DNA of 64,000 nucleotides from positions 321,245 through 385,244 of the forward strand of contig JBMNJO010000024.1 of NCBI GenBank assembly GCA_050951725.1, read 5' to 3'. The stretch comes from DTU052 sp050951725 (lineage in GTDB: Bacteria > Bacillota > Syntrophomonadia > Syntrophomonadales > DTU052). The notes under the pieces are model-generated. The model was given only the letters and a program-made list of their open reading frames with translations. It was not told the DNA's origin and ran no database searches. Positions within the stretch are counted from its first letter, which is position 1; each line of letters begins with the position of its first letter. Below, in pieces: positions 18,099-26,153 of the stretch. The position numbers were made by a program, and so were the translations under genes.

Positions 18099-18722
18099 AT
18101 GCCTAAGGTAGCAGTATTCAATATGGCAGGAGCCCAGGTTGGTGAAATAGACTTAAGTGACAGTGTTTTTGGGATAGAACCTAACGAGGCTGTAATTCAC
18201 CAGGTTGTAAAGGCTCAACTGGCCAATCGGCGGGTAGGGACCGCCTCCACCAGGACCCGTGGAGATGTCAGGGGTGGTGGAAGAAAGCCCTGGCGCCAAA
18301 AAGGTACGGGCCGGGCACGGGTTGGCAGCCGGCGCTCCCCGATATGGCGGGGTGGAGGCACGGTATTTGGACCCCATCCGCGCGATTATTCAATTAGACT
18401 GCCAAAGAAAGTCAGGAGATTGGCCTTAAAATCCGTGTTGTCCGGGAAACTCAACAGCAGCGATATTGTGGTTGTGGAGGAATTAAGCTTTGAGGAGCCC
18501 AAAACCCGGCGTATGATTGAGGTCCTGGATGCTCTGAACGTCGTGGAGAAGGCTCTGGTGGTTACCGCTGATGGCGATATCAATGTTGCGAAGTCAGCCC
18601 GGAACATTCCAGGGGTAAAGCCGGTTAGAGCCGATTTCATGAATGTCTATGATCTTTTGGCCTACGACAAGCTGGTGATAACCAAAGATGCCGTGGCCAA
18701 GGTAGAGGAGGTTTACGGTTGA
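18099..18722 (+). CDS. rplD: Ribosomal protein uL4
   Basis: L4 lines the peptide exit tunnel and in some bacteria represses the S10 operon. The 207-residue protein contains RRVGTASTRTRGDVRGGGRKPWRQKGTGRAR-type sequence (about 46-75), the long loop that enters the tunnel wall. ATG behind GAAGGAGG. Its TGA stop overlaps the rplW ATG by one base. Confidence 0.96.
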   Translation: MPKVAVFNMAGAQVGEIDLSDSVFGIEPNEAVIHQVVKAQLANRRVGTASTRTRGDVRGGGRKPWRQKGTGRARVGSRRSPIWRGGGTVFGPHPRDYSIRLPKKVRRLALKSVLSGKLNSSDIVVVEELSFEEPKTRRMIEVLDALNVVEKALVVTADGDINVAKSARNIPGVKPVRADFMNVYDLLAYDKLVITKDAVAKVEEVYG

Positions 18723-19012
18723 TGCCCAAAGAAGCTCGAGATATCATCATCAAGCCGGTAGTAACAGAAAAGACCATGAACCTGCTGGCGGATAACAAGT
18801 ATACCTTTTTGGTTGACAAACGAGCGAACAAGGTTGAGATTAAAAAGGCCGTAGAAGAGATATTCAAGGTTAAGGTGGACAGCGTAACCACCATGAATGT
18901 GCAGGGCAAGATGAAGAGAATGGGGCGCTTTGAAGGCCGTAGGCCCAGTCGCAAAAAGGCTGTAGTCTCCCTGAAGCCCGGTCACAGGATTACACTCTTC
19001 GAGGGAATGTAA
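18722..19012 (+). CDS. rplW: Ribosomal protein uL23
   Basis: L23 sits at the tunnel exit and docks trigger factor and SRP. The 96-residue protein has IIKPVVTEKTMNL and VDSVTTMNVQGK. ATG 18722 lies within TGATG, overlapping the rplD stop, with GAGGAGG eight to ten bases upstream. A TTG one codon earlier is less likely. Confidence 0.95.
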   Translation: MPKEARDIIIKPVVTEKTMNLLADNKYTFLVDKRANKVEIKKAVEEIFKVKVDSVTTMNVQGKMKRMGRFEGRRPSRKKAVVSLKPGHRITLFEGM

Positions 19013-19041
19013 CCCTTAAGGCACCTAAGGAGGAATCAAAA

Positions 19042-19866
19042 GTGGGCATTAAGAAATTCAAGCCAACATCACCGGGCAAACGGCAGATGACAGTCCTGAG
19101 TTATGAGGAACTGACCAAGAAAGAACCAGAGAAAAGTCTGTTAGCGCCTCTTAACAAAAAGGCGGGAAGAAATGCCAATGGACGTATTACGGTACGACAC
19201 CGGGGTGGTGGGCATAAGCGCCGTTACCGGGTAATTGATTTTAAACGCAAAAAGGATGGAGTTCCGGCCAAGGTAGCCGCAATCGAATACGATCCTAACC
19301 GGTCCGCCAACATAGCTTTGCTTCACTACCTTGATGGTGAAAAGAGTTATATCCTGGCCCCTAACGGTTTAAAAGTCGGACACCAGGTCATGTCAGGACC
19401 AGACGCCGATATCAAGGTAGGAAATGCACTGCCGCTGGTCAACATTCCCGTCGGTACCCTGATACACAATATTGAGCTCAAACCCGGAAAGGGCGGTCAG
19501 ATTGTTCGCTCGGCCGGGGGAGTTGCCCAGCTCATGGCTAAAGAAGGAAACTACGCTCATATACGGTTACCTTCTGGAGAAGTGAGATTGGTTCATATAA
19601 AATGCCGGGCAACCATCGGGCAGATCGGGAACCTTGATTATGAGAATGTGTCTGTAGGCAAGGCCGGGCGGAATCGCTGGAAAGGCTTTCGTCCTACGGT
19701 TAGGGGATCAGTTATGAACCCGGTTGATCATCCCCATGGCGGGGGAGAAGGCCGGGCTCCGGTTGGCAGAAAATACCCGGTTTCGCCCTGGGGCAAGATC
19801 GCCATCGGCGGCAGAACCAGGAAAAAGAAACCGTCAGATAATATGATAGTCAAGAAACGCAAGTAG
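19042..19866 (+). CDS. rplB: Ribosomal protein uL2
   Basis: L2 is a core 50S protein needed for subunit joining and peptidyl transfer. It has 274 residues. The signature VRGSVMNPVDHPHGGGEGRA includes the conserved histidine near position 230. GTG start behind AAGGAGG. The length and the lysine-rich C-terminus are typical. Confidence 0.97.
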   Translation: MGIKKFKPTSPGKRQMTVLSYEELTKKEPEKSLLAPLNKKAGRNANGRITVRHRGGGHKRRYRVIDFKRKKDGVPAKVAAIEYDPNRSANIALLHYLDGEKSYILAPNGLKVGHQVMSGPDADIKVGNALPLVNIPVGTLIHNIELKPGKGGQIVRSAGGVAQLMAKEGNYAHIRLPSGEVRLVHIKCRATIGQIGNLDYENVSVGKAGRNRWKGFRPTVRGSVMNPVDHPHGGGEGRAPVGRKYPVSPWGKIAIGGRTRKKKPSDNMIVKKRK

Positions 19867-19892
19867 CTCTGAAAGGGAGGTTACAAGCTGGA

Positions 19893-20177
19893 ATGGGCAG
19901 ATCTGTTAAAAAAGGTCCCTATTGCGACGAAAAACTGCTAAAAAGGGTCGAACTCATGAACGATAAAGGTGAGAAGCGCGTTATCAAAACCTGGTCTCGC
20001 CGTTCCACCATCATGCCTCAGATGATCGGGCACACACTGGCTGTACACGATGGCCGCAAGCATATCCCGGTTTATGTAACCGAGGACATGATAGGGCACA
20101 AACTGGGGGAATTTGCTCCCACCAGAACCTATCGAGGACATGCTGGGAAATCGGAAAAGACCAGTAGAAGGCACTGA
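19893..20177 (+). CDS. rpsS: Ribosomal protein uS19
   Basis: S19 lies in the 30S head and forms bridges with 23S rRNA through its partner S13. The 94-residue protein starts MGRSVKKGPYCDEKLLKRV and contains the signature KLGEFAPTRTYRGH. ATG behind AAAGGGAGG. It precedes rplV. Confidence 0.96.
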   Translation: MGRSVKKGPYCDEKLLKRVELMNDKGEKRVIKTWSRRSTIMPQMIGHTLAVHDGRKHIPVYVTEDMIGHKLGEFAPTRTYRGHAGKSEKTSRRH

Positions 20178-20191
20178 GGGGAGGTATTGGT

Positions 20192-20527
20192 GTGCAGGCA
20201 CGAGCGATAGCTAGGTATATAAGAGTATCTCCGTTCAAGGCCCGGCAGGTTGCGGATCTAATCCGGGGCAAGGATGTACGCGAGGCAAGAGCGATTCTTA
20301 GGTATACCAACAAAAAGGCAGCTCCGTTGATAGTGAAAGTGATGAATTCGGCAGTAGCTAACGCCGAACACAATTTTGACATGGATTCTGACGACCTGTA
20401 TGTATCAGAGATCTATGTTGATGAGGGACCCAGCTTAAAGAGAATTAAACCCAGGGCCTACGGTAGGGGTGACATGATCAAGCATCGCACCAGTCACATA
20501 ACCGTAGTGGTCAAAGAAAGGGCGTGA
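20192..20527 (+). CDS. rplV: Ribosomal protein uL22
   Basis: L22 contributes a beta-hairpin to the exit tunnel near the macrolide site. The 111-residue protein has ARYIRVSPFKARQVADLIRG and the hairpin region PSLKRIKPRAYGRGD, with the C-terminal THITVVV-like strand. GTG start behind GGGGAGGT. rpsC follows four bases later. Confidence 0.96.
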   Translation: MQARAIARYIRVSPFKARQVADLIRGKDVREARAILRYTNKKAAPLIVKVMNSAVANAEHNFDMDSDDLYVSEIYVDEGPSLKRIKPRAYGRGDMIKHRTSHITVVVKERA

Positions 20528-20531
20528 TTTA

Positions 20532-21206
20532 GTGGGGCAGAAGGTTCACCCCAAGGGTTTTAGAATAGGAGTTACCAGAGACTGGGATTCACGCTGGTAT
20601 GCAGACCGGGATTTTACCGAACTCCTTCATGAGGACTATAAGATACGCAAGTTTATCAAGGAAAGGTTTTACGCCGCAGGGGTCTCCACAGTTGAGATCG
20701 AAAGAACCGGTAACAGGGTCAAGGTTTCGATCAACACCGCCAAACCTGGTATACTGATTGGTCGCGGTGGAACCGAGGTTGAAAAACTAAAGGTAGAATT
20801 AGCCAAGTTGACCGGCAAGAATGTAAACGTCAATATTGTTGAGATCAAACGGCCGGAACTGGACGCCCAGATCGTTGCCGAGAACGTGGCTACTTCGCTG
20901 GAAAGAAGAATCGCCTTCCGGCGGGCGATGCGTCAGGCAGTAGGGCGGACCATGCGTGCAGGAGCTAAAGGTATGAGAATAGCAGTATCCGGGCGCCTTG
21001 GCGGGGCTGAAATAGCTCGTACCGAGTGGCAGGCCGAGGGTAGAGTACCCCTGCATACACTTAGAGCCGACATCGATTATGGTTTTGCGGAAGCTAACAC
21101 CACTTACGGTAAGATTGGCGTAAAAGTCTGGATTAACCGTGGTGAGGTTATGGCGCAGCCCAAACGCAGGCCTCCGGTGAAGGCTGGAGGGGAGGAACAA
21201 AAATAA
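20532..21206 (+). CDS. rpsC: Ribosomal protein uS3
   Basis: S3 lies at the mRNA entry channel and takes part in helicase activity of the ribosome. The 224-residue protein has a KH domain with the signature LIGRGGTEVEKL and a C-terminal domain with RGAKGMRIAVSGRLGGAEIAR-type sequence. GTG start four bases after rplV; AAAGGGCG serves as ribosome binding site. Its TAA overlaps the rplP ATG by one base. Confidence 0.97.
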   Translation: MGQKVHPKGFRIGVTRDWDSRWYADRDFTELLHEDYKIRKFIKERFYAAGVSTVEIERTGNRVKVSINTAKPGILIGRGGTEVEKLKVELAKLTGKNVNVNIVEIKRPELDAQIVAENVATSLERRIAFRRAMRQAVGRTMRAGAKGMRIAVSGRLGGAEIARTEWQAEGRVPLHTLRADIDYGFAEANTTYGKIGVKVWINRGEVMAQPKRRPPVKAGGEEQK

Positions 21207-21640
21207 TGCTTATTCCCAAGCGAGTGAAATATAGAAGGCAACACAGGCCATTCATAAAAGGTGAAGCTACCAAGGGCAATGTTGTAACCTATGGTGAATA
21301 TGGCCTTCAGGCCCTGGACCCAGGTTGGATTACCAACCGCCAGATAGAAGCGGCTCGTATTGCCATTACCCGCTATGTGAAACGTGGGGGTAAGGTTTGG
21401 ATTAAGATATTCCCTGACCGGCCATTGACAGCGAAGCCGGCAGAAACCCGTATGGGTAAAGGTAAGGGCTCCCCTGAACACTGGGTAGCACCGGTTAAAC
21501 CTGGTCGGGTTATGTTTGAACTGGCTGGAGTAAGTGAAGAGGTAGCTAAGGAAGCCATGAGATTGGCAGCCCACAAACTACCGGTCAGATGCCGGTTTAT
21601 TAAAAGAGACGAAATGGGTGGTGAGGCTGGTGAAGGCTAA
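21206..21640 (+). CDS. rplP: Ribosomal protein uL16
   Basis: L16 contacts the A-site tRNA and helps organise the peptidyl transferase centre. The 144-residue protein starts MLIPKRVKYRRQHR and shows RMGKGKGSPEHWVAPVKPG. Its ATG overlaps the rpsC stop (TAATG), and its end overlaps the rpmC start by 11 bases, so three genes are tightly coupled. Confidence 0.97.
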   Translation: MLIPKRVKYRRQHRPFIKGEATKGNVVTYGEYGLQALDPGWITNRQIEAARIAITRYVKRGGKVWIKIFPDRPLTAKPAETRMGKGKGSPEHWVAPVKPGRVMFELAGVSEEVAKEAMRLAAHKLPVRCRFIKRDEMGGEAGEG

Positions 21641-21833
21641 GAAGATGGCGGAAATGACCACTGAAGAACTGCAGAAGAAAGTTAGAGATTACAAAGATGA
21701 GCTATTCAATCTTAGATTTCAATTAGCCACCGGGCAGTTGGATAACCCCATGAGACTCGGGGAGGTCCGCAAAAACATCGCCCGGGCCAAGACGGTGTTG
21801 AGACAGCGGGAAATTCAAGGACATAGGGCCTAG
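21630..21833 (+). CDS. rpmC: Ribosomal protein uL29
   Basis: L29 is a small two-helix protein at the tunnel exit next to L23. GTG 21630 gives a 67-residue protein, MKAKKMAEMTTEELQKK, matching the family's start; an in-frame GTG 12 bases earlier would add four residues. The signature ELFNLRFQLATGQLDNPMR is present. It overlaps rplP by 11 bases, and GGTGAGG within rplP acts as ribosome binding site. Confidence 0.93.
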   Translation: MKAKKMAEMTTEELQKKVRDYKDELFNLRFQLATGQLDNPMRLGEVRKNIARAKTVLRQREIQGHRA

Positions 21834-21843
21834 AGGAGGTTGA

Positions 21844-22116
21844 ATGGTGACTGAGGACAGGGTACAACGCCGGGTTAAAACTGGTCGTGTAGTCAGCAAT
21901 AAGATGGAAAAAACCGTAACCGTGCGCATTGAGTCCGTGGTGCAGCACAGTCTATACAAGAAGACCATTAGACGGAGCAAGAAATACAAAGCCCACGATG
22001 AGAATAACCAGTGCAGTATCGGGGATCTGGTTAAAATTATGGAAACCCGCCCCTTGAGCAAAGACAAGAGGTGGAGAGTAGTCGAGGTACTGGAGAAAGC
22101 CAAGACCTTACAATAG
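21844..22116 (+). CDS. rpsQ: Ribosomal protein uS17
   Basis: S17 binds 16S rRNA early in 30S assembly. The 90-residue OB-fold protein has KTGRVVSNKMEKTVTVRIE and the signature GDLVKIMETRPLSKDKRWR. ATG behind AGAGGAGG. It lies ten bases after rpmC. Confidence 0.96.
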   Translation: MVTEDRVQRRVKTGRVVSNKMEKTVTVRIESVVQHSLYKKTIRRSKKYKAHDENNQCSIGDLVKIMETRPLSKDKRWRVVEVLEKAKTLQ

Positions 22117-22139
22117 ATGGCTGAAAGGAGGTTGCCGCA

Positions 22140-22508
22140 GTGATCCAGCCTCAAACGATGCTGCGTGTCGGCGACAATACAGGCGCAAAAAGAATTATGT
22201 GTATAAAGGTTTTGGGGGGATCCCTCCGAAGATATGCCACTGTTGGAGATGTCATTGTAGCTTCTGTGAAAGAGGCCGGTGTCGGGGGAGTAGTCAAAAA
22301 GGGTGACGTCGTTAAGGCGGTAGTAGTCCGCACCCGTAAAGAGATCCGTCGCCCTGACGGTTCCTACATCAGATTCAGTGAGAATGCAGCAGTGATTATC
22401 GATGACAATAACAACCCGAAGGGTACCAGAATATTCGGACCGGTTGCCAGGGAATTAAGAGATCGCAACTTCATGAAGATAGTATCACTGGCCCCCGAAG
22501 TCTTGTAG
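22140..22508 (+). CDS. rplN: Ribosomal protein uL14
   Basis: L14 forms intersubunit bridges and binds the silencing factor RsfS in other bacteria. The 122-residue protein starts MIQPQTMLRVGDNTGAKRIM and ends with ELRDRNFMKIVSLAPEVL, both typical. GTG start behind AAAGGAGG. Confidence 0.97.
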   Translation: MIQPQTMLRVGDNTGAKRIMCIKVLGGSLRRYATVGDVIVASVKEAGVGGVVKKGDVVKAVVVRTRKEIRRPDGSYIRFSENAAVIIDDNNNPKGTRIFGPVARELRDRNFMKIVSLAPEVL

Positions 22509-22525
22509 AGCGGAGGTGAGTACTT

Positions 22526-22849
22526 TTGAGCCAGAAAATTCGGTTAAAGAAGGGTGACAGCGTATTGGTCCTGGCCGGCAAGGATGCCGGGCGAAAAGGC
22601 AAGATCCTGAAAGTCACTCCTGATAACAGAAAAGTGATAGTGGAAGGTATTAACAGAGTCAGGAAACACCAACGACCGACCCGTGCATTACCGCAGGGTG
22701 GAATCCTCCGCATCGAAGCAGCACTTGACGCCTCCAATGTGATGTTGGTCTGTGGCAAGTGCGACCGACCGACCAGGATTGGAAGCAAAATACTGGCCAA
22801 TGGTGAGAAGGTTAGATGCTGCAAGAAATGCGGCGAGGTTTTGGAATAA
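22526..22849 (+). CDS. rplX: Ribosomal protein uL24 with zinc-ribbon-like C-terminus
   Basis: L24 starts 50S assembly. The 107-residue protein has an N-terminal KOW domain (KKGDSVLVLAGKDAGRKGKI) and a C-terminal Cys-x2-Cys pair at C76/C79 with C99/C102, so it probably binds zinc. The pattern is known in some Firmicutes L24 proteins and absent from E. coli. TTG start behind GCGGAGGTGAG. Confidence 0.95.
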   Translation: MSQKIRLKKGDSVLVLAGKDAGRKGKILKVTPDNRKVIVEGINRVRKHQRPTRALPQGGILRIEAALDASNVMLVCGKCDRPTRIGSKILANGEKVRCCKKCGEVLE

Positions 22850-22870
22850 GGCCGAGGAGGAGGCTTAAGC

Positions 22871-23413
22871 GTGGCTAGACTGAAAGAGCAATATCGCAGC
22901 GAAATGGTGCCTAAACTCAAGGAGAAATTTGCCTACCGCAACACTATGGAGGTACCCAAAATAGAAAAGGTAATAATTAACATGGGGGTTGGTGAAGCCA
23001 TACAGAACCCCAAATCTCTTGATGGGGCGGTAGCTGATCTCAGAACCATTTCCGGGCAGAAGCCTGTAATTACCAAGGCCAAGGCTTCCATTGCCGGATT
23101 CAAATTAAGAGAAGGTATGTCGATCGGCTGCAAAGTAACCCTGCGCGGGGAACGCATGTATGAATTCCTGGATAAGTTGATTAACGTGGCCTTGCCCCGG
23201 GTGCGGGACTTCAGGGGAGTATCCCCCAAGGCTTTTGACGGTCGCGGGAATTACAGCCTGGGAATAAAAGAGCAGCTGATATTTCCAGAGATCGAATACG
23301 ACAAAATTGATAAAATTCGTGGTTTGGAAGTGGTTATAGTAACTACTGCCAACACTGATGAAGAGGCCCGGGAGCTTCTCAGATTAATGGGAATGCCCTT
23401 CAGGGAACAGTAA
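22871..23413 (+). CDS. rplE: Ribosomal protein uL5
   Basis: L5 binds 5S rRNA and contacts the P-site tRNA. The 180-residue protein has the conserved KVIINMGVGEA and GRGNYSLGIKEQLIFPEI stretches. GTG start behind GAGGAGG. It precedes the zinc-type rpsN, as in other spc operons. Confidence 0.97.
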   Translation: MARLKEQYRSEMVPKLKEKFAYRNTMEVPKIEKVIINMGVGEAIQNPKSLDGAVADLRTISGQKPVITKAKASIAGFKLREGMSIGCKVTLRGERMYEFLDKLINVALPRVRDFRGVSPKAFDGRGNYSLGIKEQLIFPEIEYDKIDKIRGLEVVIVTTANTDEEARELLRLMGMPFREQ

Positions 23414-23424
23414 GGAGGGAAGAT

Positions 23425-23610
23425 ATGGCAAAAAAATCAATGATTGCAAGCCAAAAGAGAACTGCCAAGTACGGGGTTCGAGAATATAATCGGTGCCGGG
23501 TATGCGGGAGACCGAGAGCCTATATGCGCAAGTTCGGGATCTGCCGTATCTGCTTCCGGCAGATGGCCCACCGGGGCGAAATACCAGGCATAACCAAGGC
23601 CAGTTGGTAG
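23425..23610 (+). CDS. rpsN: Ribosomal protein uS14, zinc type
   Basis: The short, 61-residue zinc-binding form of S14 found in many Gram-positives. Cysteines C24, C27, C40 and C43 form two Cys-x2-Cys knuckles (CRVC, CRIC). ATG behind AAGGAGGG. It sits between rplE and rpsH, the expected spc position. Confidence 0.96.
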   Translation: MAKKSMIASQKRTAKYGVREYNRCRVCGRPRAYMRKFGICRICFRQMAHRGEIPGITKASW

Positions 23611-23633
23611 TGGTAATAGAAGGAGGTTGAACT

Positions 23634-24032
23634 ATGGTCACGACAGACCCTATCGCCGATTTCCTGACTCGTGTGAGGAACGCGAACATGGTCTCACATC
23701 CAACCGTTGAGATCCCAGGATCGAAGATGAAGTTGGCGATTGCTACCATACTGAAAGACGAAGGCTATATCAAGGATTTCGAGTTTATCGAAGACGGAAG
23801 ACAGGGCATAATTCGTGTCTATCTGAAGTATGGTCCCAACCGCGAGAAAGTTATTACGGGTATTAAAAGGATCAGTAAACCGGGATTACGGGTGTATGTC
23901 AACAAAGATGATGTACCCAGAGTCCTGGGTGGATTTGGAACAGCGGTCATTTCCACCTCCCGTGGCCTGATGACAGACAAAAGGGCACGGAAAGAAGGAA
24001 TAGGTGGAGAGGTCGTCTGTTATATCTGGTAA
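23634..24032 (+). CDS. rpsH: Ribosomal protein uS8
   Basis: S8 is a central 30S assembly protein and, in some bacteria, the spc operon repressor. The 132-residue protein starts with DPIADFLTRVRNAN and ends with the signature STSRGLMTDKRARKEGIGGEV. ATG behind AAGGAGG. Confidence 0.97.
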   Translation: MVTTDPIADFLTRVRNANMVSHPTVEIPGSKMKLAIATILKDEGYIKDFEFIEDGRQGIIRVYLKYGPNREKVITGIKRISKPGLRVYVNKDDVPRVLGGFGTAVISTSRGLMTDKRARKEGIGGEVVCYIW

Positions 24033-24050
24033 CGGAGGAGGCTAAGCAAG

Positions 24051-24593
24051 GTGTCACGCATAGGAAAGCGGCCCATAGACCTTCCCTCTGGTGTCGAGGT
24101 AACCTTGGGTGAAGGAAGAAGCATAACAGTTAAAGGTCCAAAAGGTGTTTTGAATTGGAATATCCCCAATGGTATAGAAGTATCACAGGAAAGCAACCAG
24201 CTGTCAGTTACTAGAGCCAGTGATGCCAAGGAGCACCGGTCGCTGCATGGCTTAACCAGGGCCCTGATCGCCAACATGGTTCATGGTGTTGAAAAAGGGT
24301 TTGAAAAGAAGCTAGAATTAGTCGGTACCGGATACAGAGCAGCGCTTCAGGGTAAAAAGCTGGTTTTGACCGTGGGTTACTCGCACCCGGTGGAGTTTGA
24401 ACCACCCGAAGGAATTGAGTTTGAAACCCCGGCAGCAACCCGCATAACTGTCAAAGGGATTGACAAAGAAAAGGTAGGCACCATGGCGGCTACCATAAGA
24501 GATGTACGCAGGCCTGAGCCTTACAAGGGCAAAGGTATCAAGTACGAAAACGAAAAGATCAGACGTAAGGCTGGAAAGGCCGGTAAGAAATAA
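24051..24593 (+). CDS. rplF: Ribosomal protein uL6
   Basis: L6 lies near the sarcin-ricin loop and factor-binding site. The 180-residue protein starts MSRIGKRPIDLPSGV and carries the C-terminal signature RRPEPYKGKGIKYENE. GTG start behind GGAGGAGG. Confidence 0.97.
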   Translation: MSRIGKRPIDLPSGVEVTLGEGRSITVKGPKGVLNWNIPNGIEVSQESNQLSVTRASDAKEHRSLHGLTRALIANMVHGVEKGFEKKLELVGTGYRAALQGKKLVLTVGYSHPVEFEPPEGIEFETPAATRITVKGIDKEKVGTMAATIRDVRRPEPYKGKGIKYENEKIRRKAGKAGKK

Positions 24594-24616
24594 AGGGAGA
24601 AAGGAGTGGCACGGAA

Positions 24617-24985
24617 TTGATCAATAAGCCGAGTCGCAATAAACTGCGGACGGGAAAGCATAAGAGAATCCGCCGCAAAATGCAGGGCACTCCCGAGAAA
24701 CCAAGGTTATGCGTCTTTCGCAGCCTGAATCATATCTATGCCCAGGTAATCGACGATGTTAACCATAACACACTGGTAGCAGCGTCAACCCTGGAAACGG
24801 AAGTGCGGGACAGCATTAAGGATGGAAACAAGATGGACGCAGCCAAGGCCGTTGGAACAGCTGTAGCCAACAAGGCTCTGGCGAAAGGGATTTCGGAAGT
24901 AGTATTTGACCGTAATGGTTACAAGTATCACGGAAAAATCGCAGCCCTGGCAGGAGCGGCCAGAGAAGCCGGGCTAAAATTTTAG
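24617..24985 (+). CDS. rplR: Ribosomal protein uL18
   Basis: L18 brings 5S rRNA to the 50S subunit. The 122-residue protein has KHKRIRRKMQGTPEKPRLCVFRS-type sequence and the C-terminal signature FDRNGYKYHGKIAALA. The start is TTG behind AAAGGAG. It is followed by rpsE, whose start codon is unusual. Confidence 0.96.
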   Translation: MINKPSRNKLRTGKHKRIRRKMQGTPEKPRLCVFRSLNHIYAQVIDDVNHNTLVAASTLETEVRDSIKDGNKMDAAKAVGTAVANKALAKGISEVVFDRNGYKYHGKIAALAGAAREAGLKF

Positions 24986-25003
24986 CTAAAGGAGGGAACC
25001 ACG

Positions 25004-25501
25004 ATCGAAAGGGAACAAAACGCACCGGAGCTTATCGAGAAGGTAGTGACTGTAAGAAGAGTAGCCAAGGTCGTAAAGGGCGGTCGTCGCTTTAGTTTCA
25101 GTGCCGTAGTCGTTGTTGGCGATGGTGAAGGAAAAGTTGGTGCCGGCTTGGGTAAAGCGGGTGAAGTTCCGGAAGCTATCCGAAAAGGCGTTGAAGACGC
25201 AAAAAAGAATATGATAGAAGTTCCCATGAAAGGAACTACCATCACTCACGATGTTATCGGAGTATTTGGAGCCGGACGGGTACTGTTAAAAGCCGCAGCT
25301 CCCGGAACAGGAGTTATAGCCGGTGGGCCAGTCAGAGCCGTCTTGGAAGCCGCCGGGGTGAAGGACATTTTGACCAAGTCTTTGGGGTCCTCCAATGCCA
25401 ATAACATGGTGCGGGCTACCATAGAAGGAATAAAATCGCTGAAACAAGCTGATAAGGTGGCGCGGTTAAGGGGTAAGACCATCCAGGAAATCATAGGCTA
25501 G
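25004..25501 (+). CDS. rpsE: Ribosomal protein uS5, apparent non-canonical start
   Basis: S5 affects decoding accuracy and mRNA entry. Signature segments VTVRRVAKVVKGGRR and GAGRVLLKAAAPGTGVIAGG are present. No ATG, GTG, TTG or CTG codon lies in frame between the rplR stop (in-frame TAG at 24983) and a GTG at 25046. Starting at that GTG gives 151 residues, short for S5, with no well-placed ribosome binding site. GGAGGG (24991-24996) points to ATC at 25004 (spacing 7), giving 165 residues that begin (M)EREQNAPELIEKVV. ACG at 25001 is the alternative. The gene is certain; the start is an inference. Confidence 0.9.
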   Translation: MEREQNAPELIEKVVTVRRVAKVVKGGRRFSFSAVVVVGDGEGKVGAGLGKAGEVPEAIRKGVEDAKKNMIEVPMKGTTITHDVIGVFGAGRVLLKAAAPGTGVIAGGPVRAVLEAAGVKDILTKSLGSSNANNMVRATIEGIKSLKQADKVARLRGKTIQEIIG

Positions 25502-25513
25502 GGGGTAGTTGCT

Positions 25514-25696
25514 TTGGGTAAAATGCTCAAAATAACCTGGGAGAAAAGTACTATAGGATCTGTTAAATCCCAGAGAGCTACTATAAAGAGCTTAGGGCTG
25601 AGAAAACTGAACCAGTCCGTGATCAAGGAAGACACTCCCCAGATACGGGGGATGATTGACAAGGTACATCATTTGGTTACGGTCGAAGAGTTATAG
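25514..25696 (+). CDS. rpmD: Ribosomal protein uL30
   Basis: A 60-residue large-subunit protein. It shows LKITWEKSTIGSVKSQRATIKSLGLRKLN, the compact L30 core, and ends RGMIDKVHHLVTVEE. TTG 25514 fits the GGGGGT site; an ATG three codons later is an alternative. It lies between rpsE and rplO as in other spc operons. Confidence 0.95.
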   Translation: MGKMLKITWEKSTIGSVKSQRATIKSLGLRKLNQSVIKEDTPQIRGMIDKVHHLVTVEEL

Positions 25697-25712
25697 CTTG
25701 AGGAGGTTAATG

Positions 25713-26153
25713 ATGAAACTTCATGATTTGCAATCTCCTGCTGGCGCCGTTCACAAGCCGAAACGGGTTGGCCGGGGTACGGGATCAGGTCATGGCAAGA
25801 CATCGACCAGAGGTCACAAAGGACAGAAGGCCCGTTCAGGCGGCGGAGTAAGACCAGGCTTTGAGGGCGGGCAAATGCCTTTACAACGGAGGATTCCCAA
25901 ACGGGGGTTCACCAACATATTTAAAAAGACTTACAGCATTGTTAATGTGAAAGAACTTGAAATATTCGATGATGACACGGTTGTGACTCCCGCTCTGCTG
26001 AGAGAAAAAGGTCTGATAAAATCAGCTCAGGATGGGGTCAAGATTCTAGGCGACGGAGAACTGACCAAAAGGCTGGTAGTTAAGGCCCATAAAGTCAGTC
26101 AAGCGGCGGAAAGCAAAATCTCTGCCAGGGGTGGCCAGATTGAGGTGATTTAG
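25713..26153 (+). CDS. rplO: Ribosomal protein uL15
   Basis: L15 is a late-assembly 50S protein. The 146-residue protein starts MKLHDLQSPAGAVHKPKRVG, with the glycine-rich region GRGTGSGHGKTSTRGHKGQ and the signature GQMPLQRRIPKRGF. The second of two consecutive ATGs is chosen, behind AGGAGGT. secY starts directly after its stop. Confidence 0.96.
   Translation: MKLHDLQSPAGAVHKPKRVGRGTGSGHGKTSTRGHKGQKARSGGGVRPGFEGGQMPLQRRIPKRGFTNIFKKTYSIVNVKELEIFDDDTVVTPALLREKGLIKSAQDGVKILGDGELTKRLVVKAHKVSQAAESKISARGGQIEVI

Noticed and set aside
25046..25501. GTG 25046 as the rpsE start
   Set aside because: No properly spaced ribosome binding site and S5 would lose its usual N-terminus; ATC 25004 fits better.
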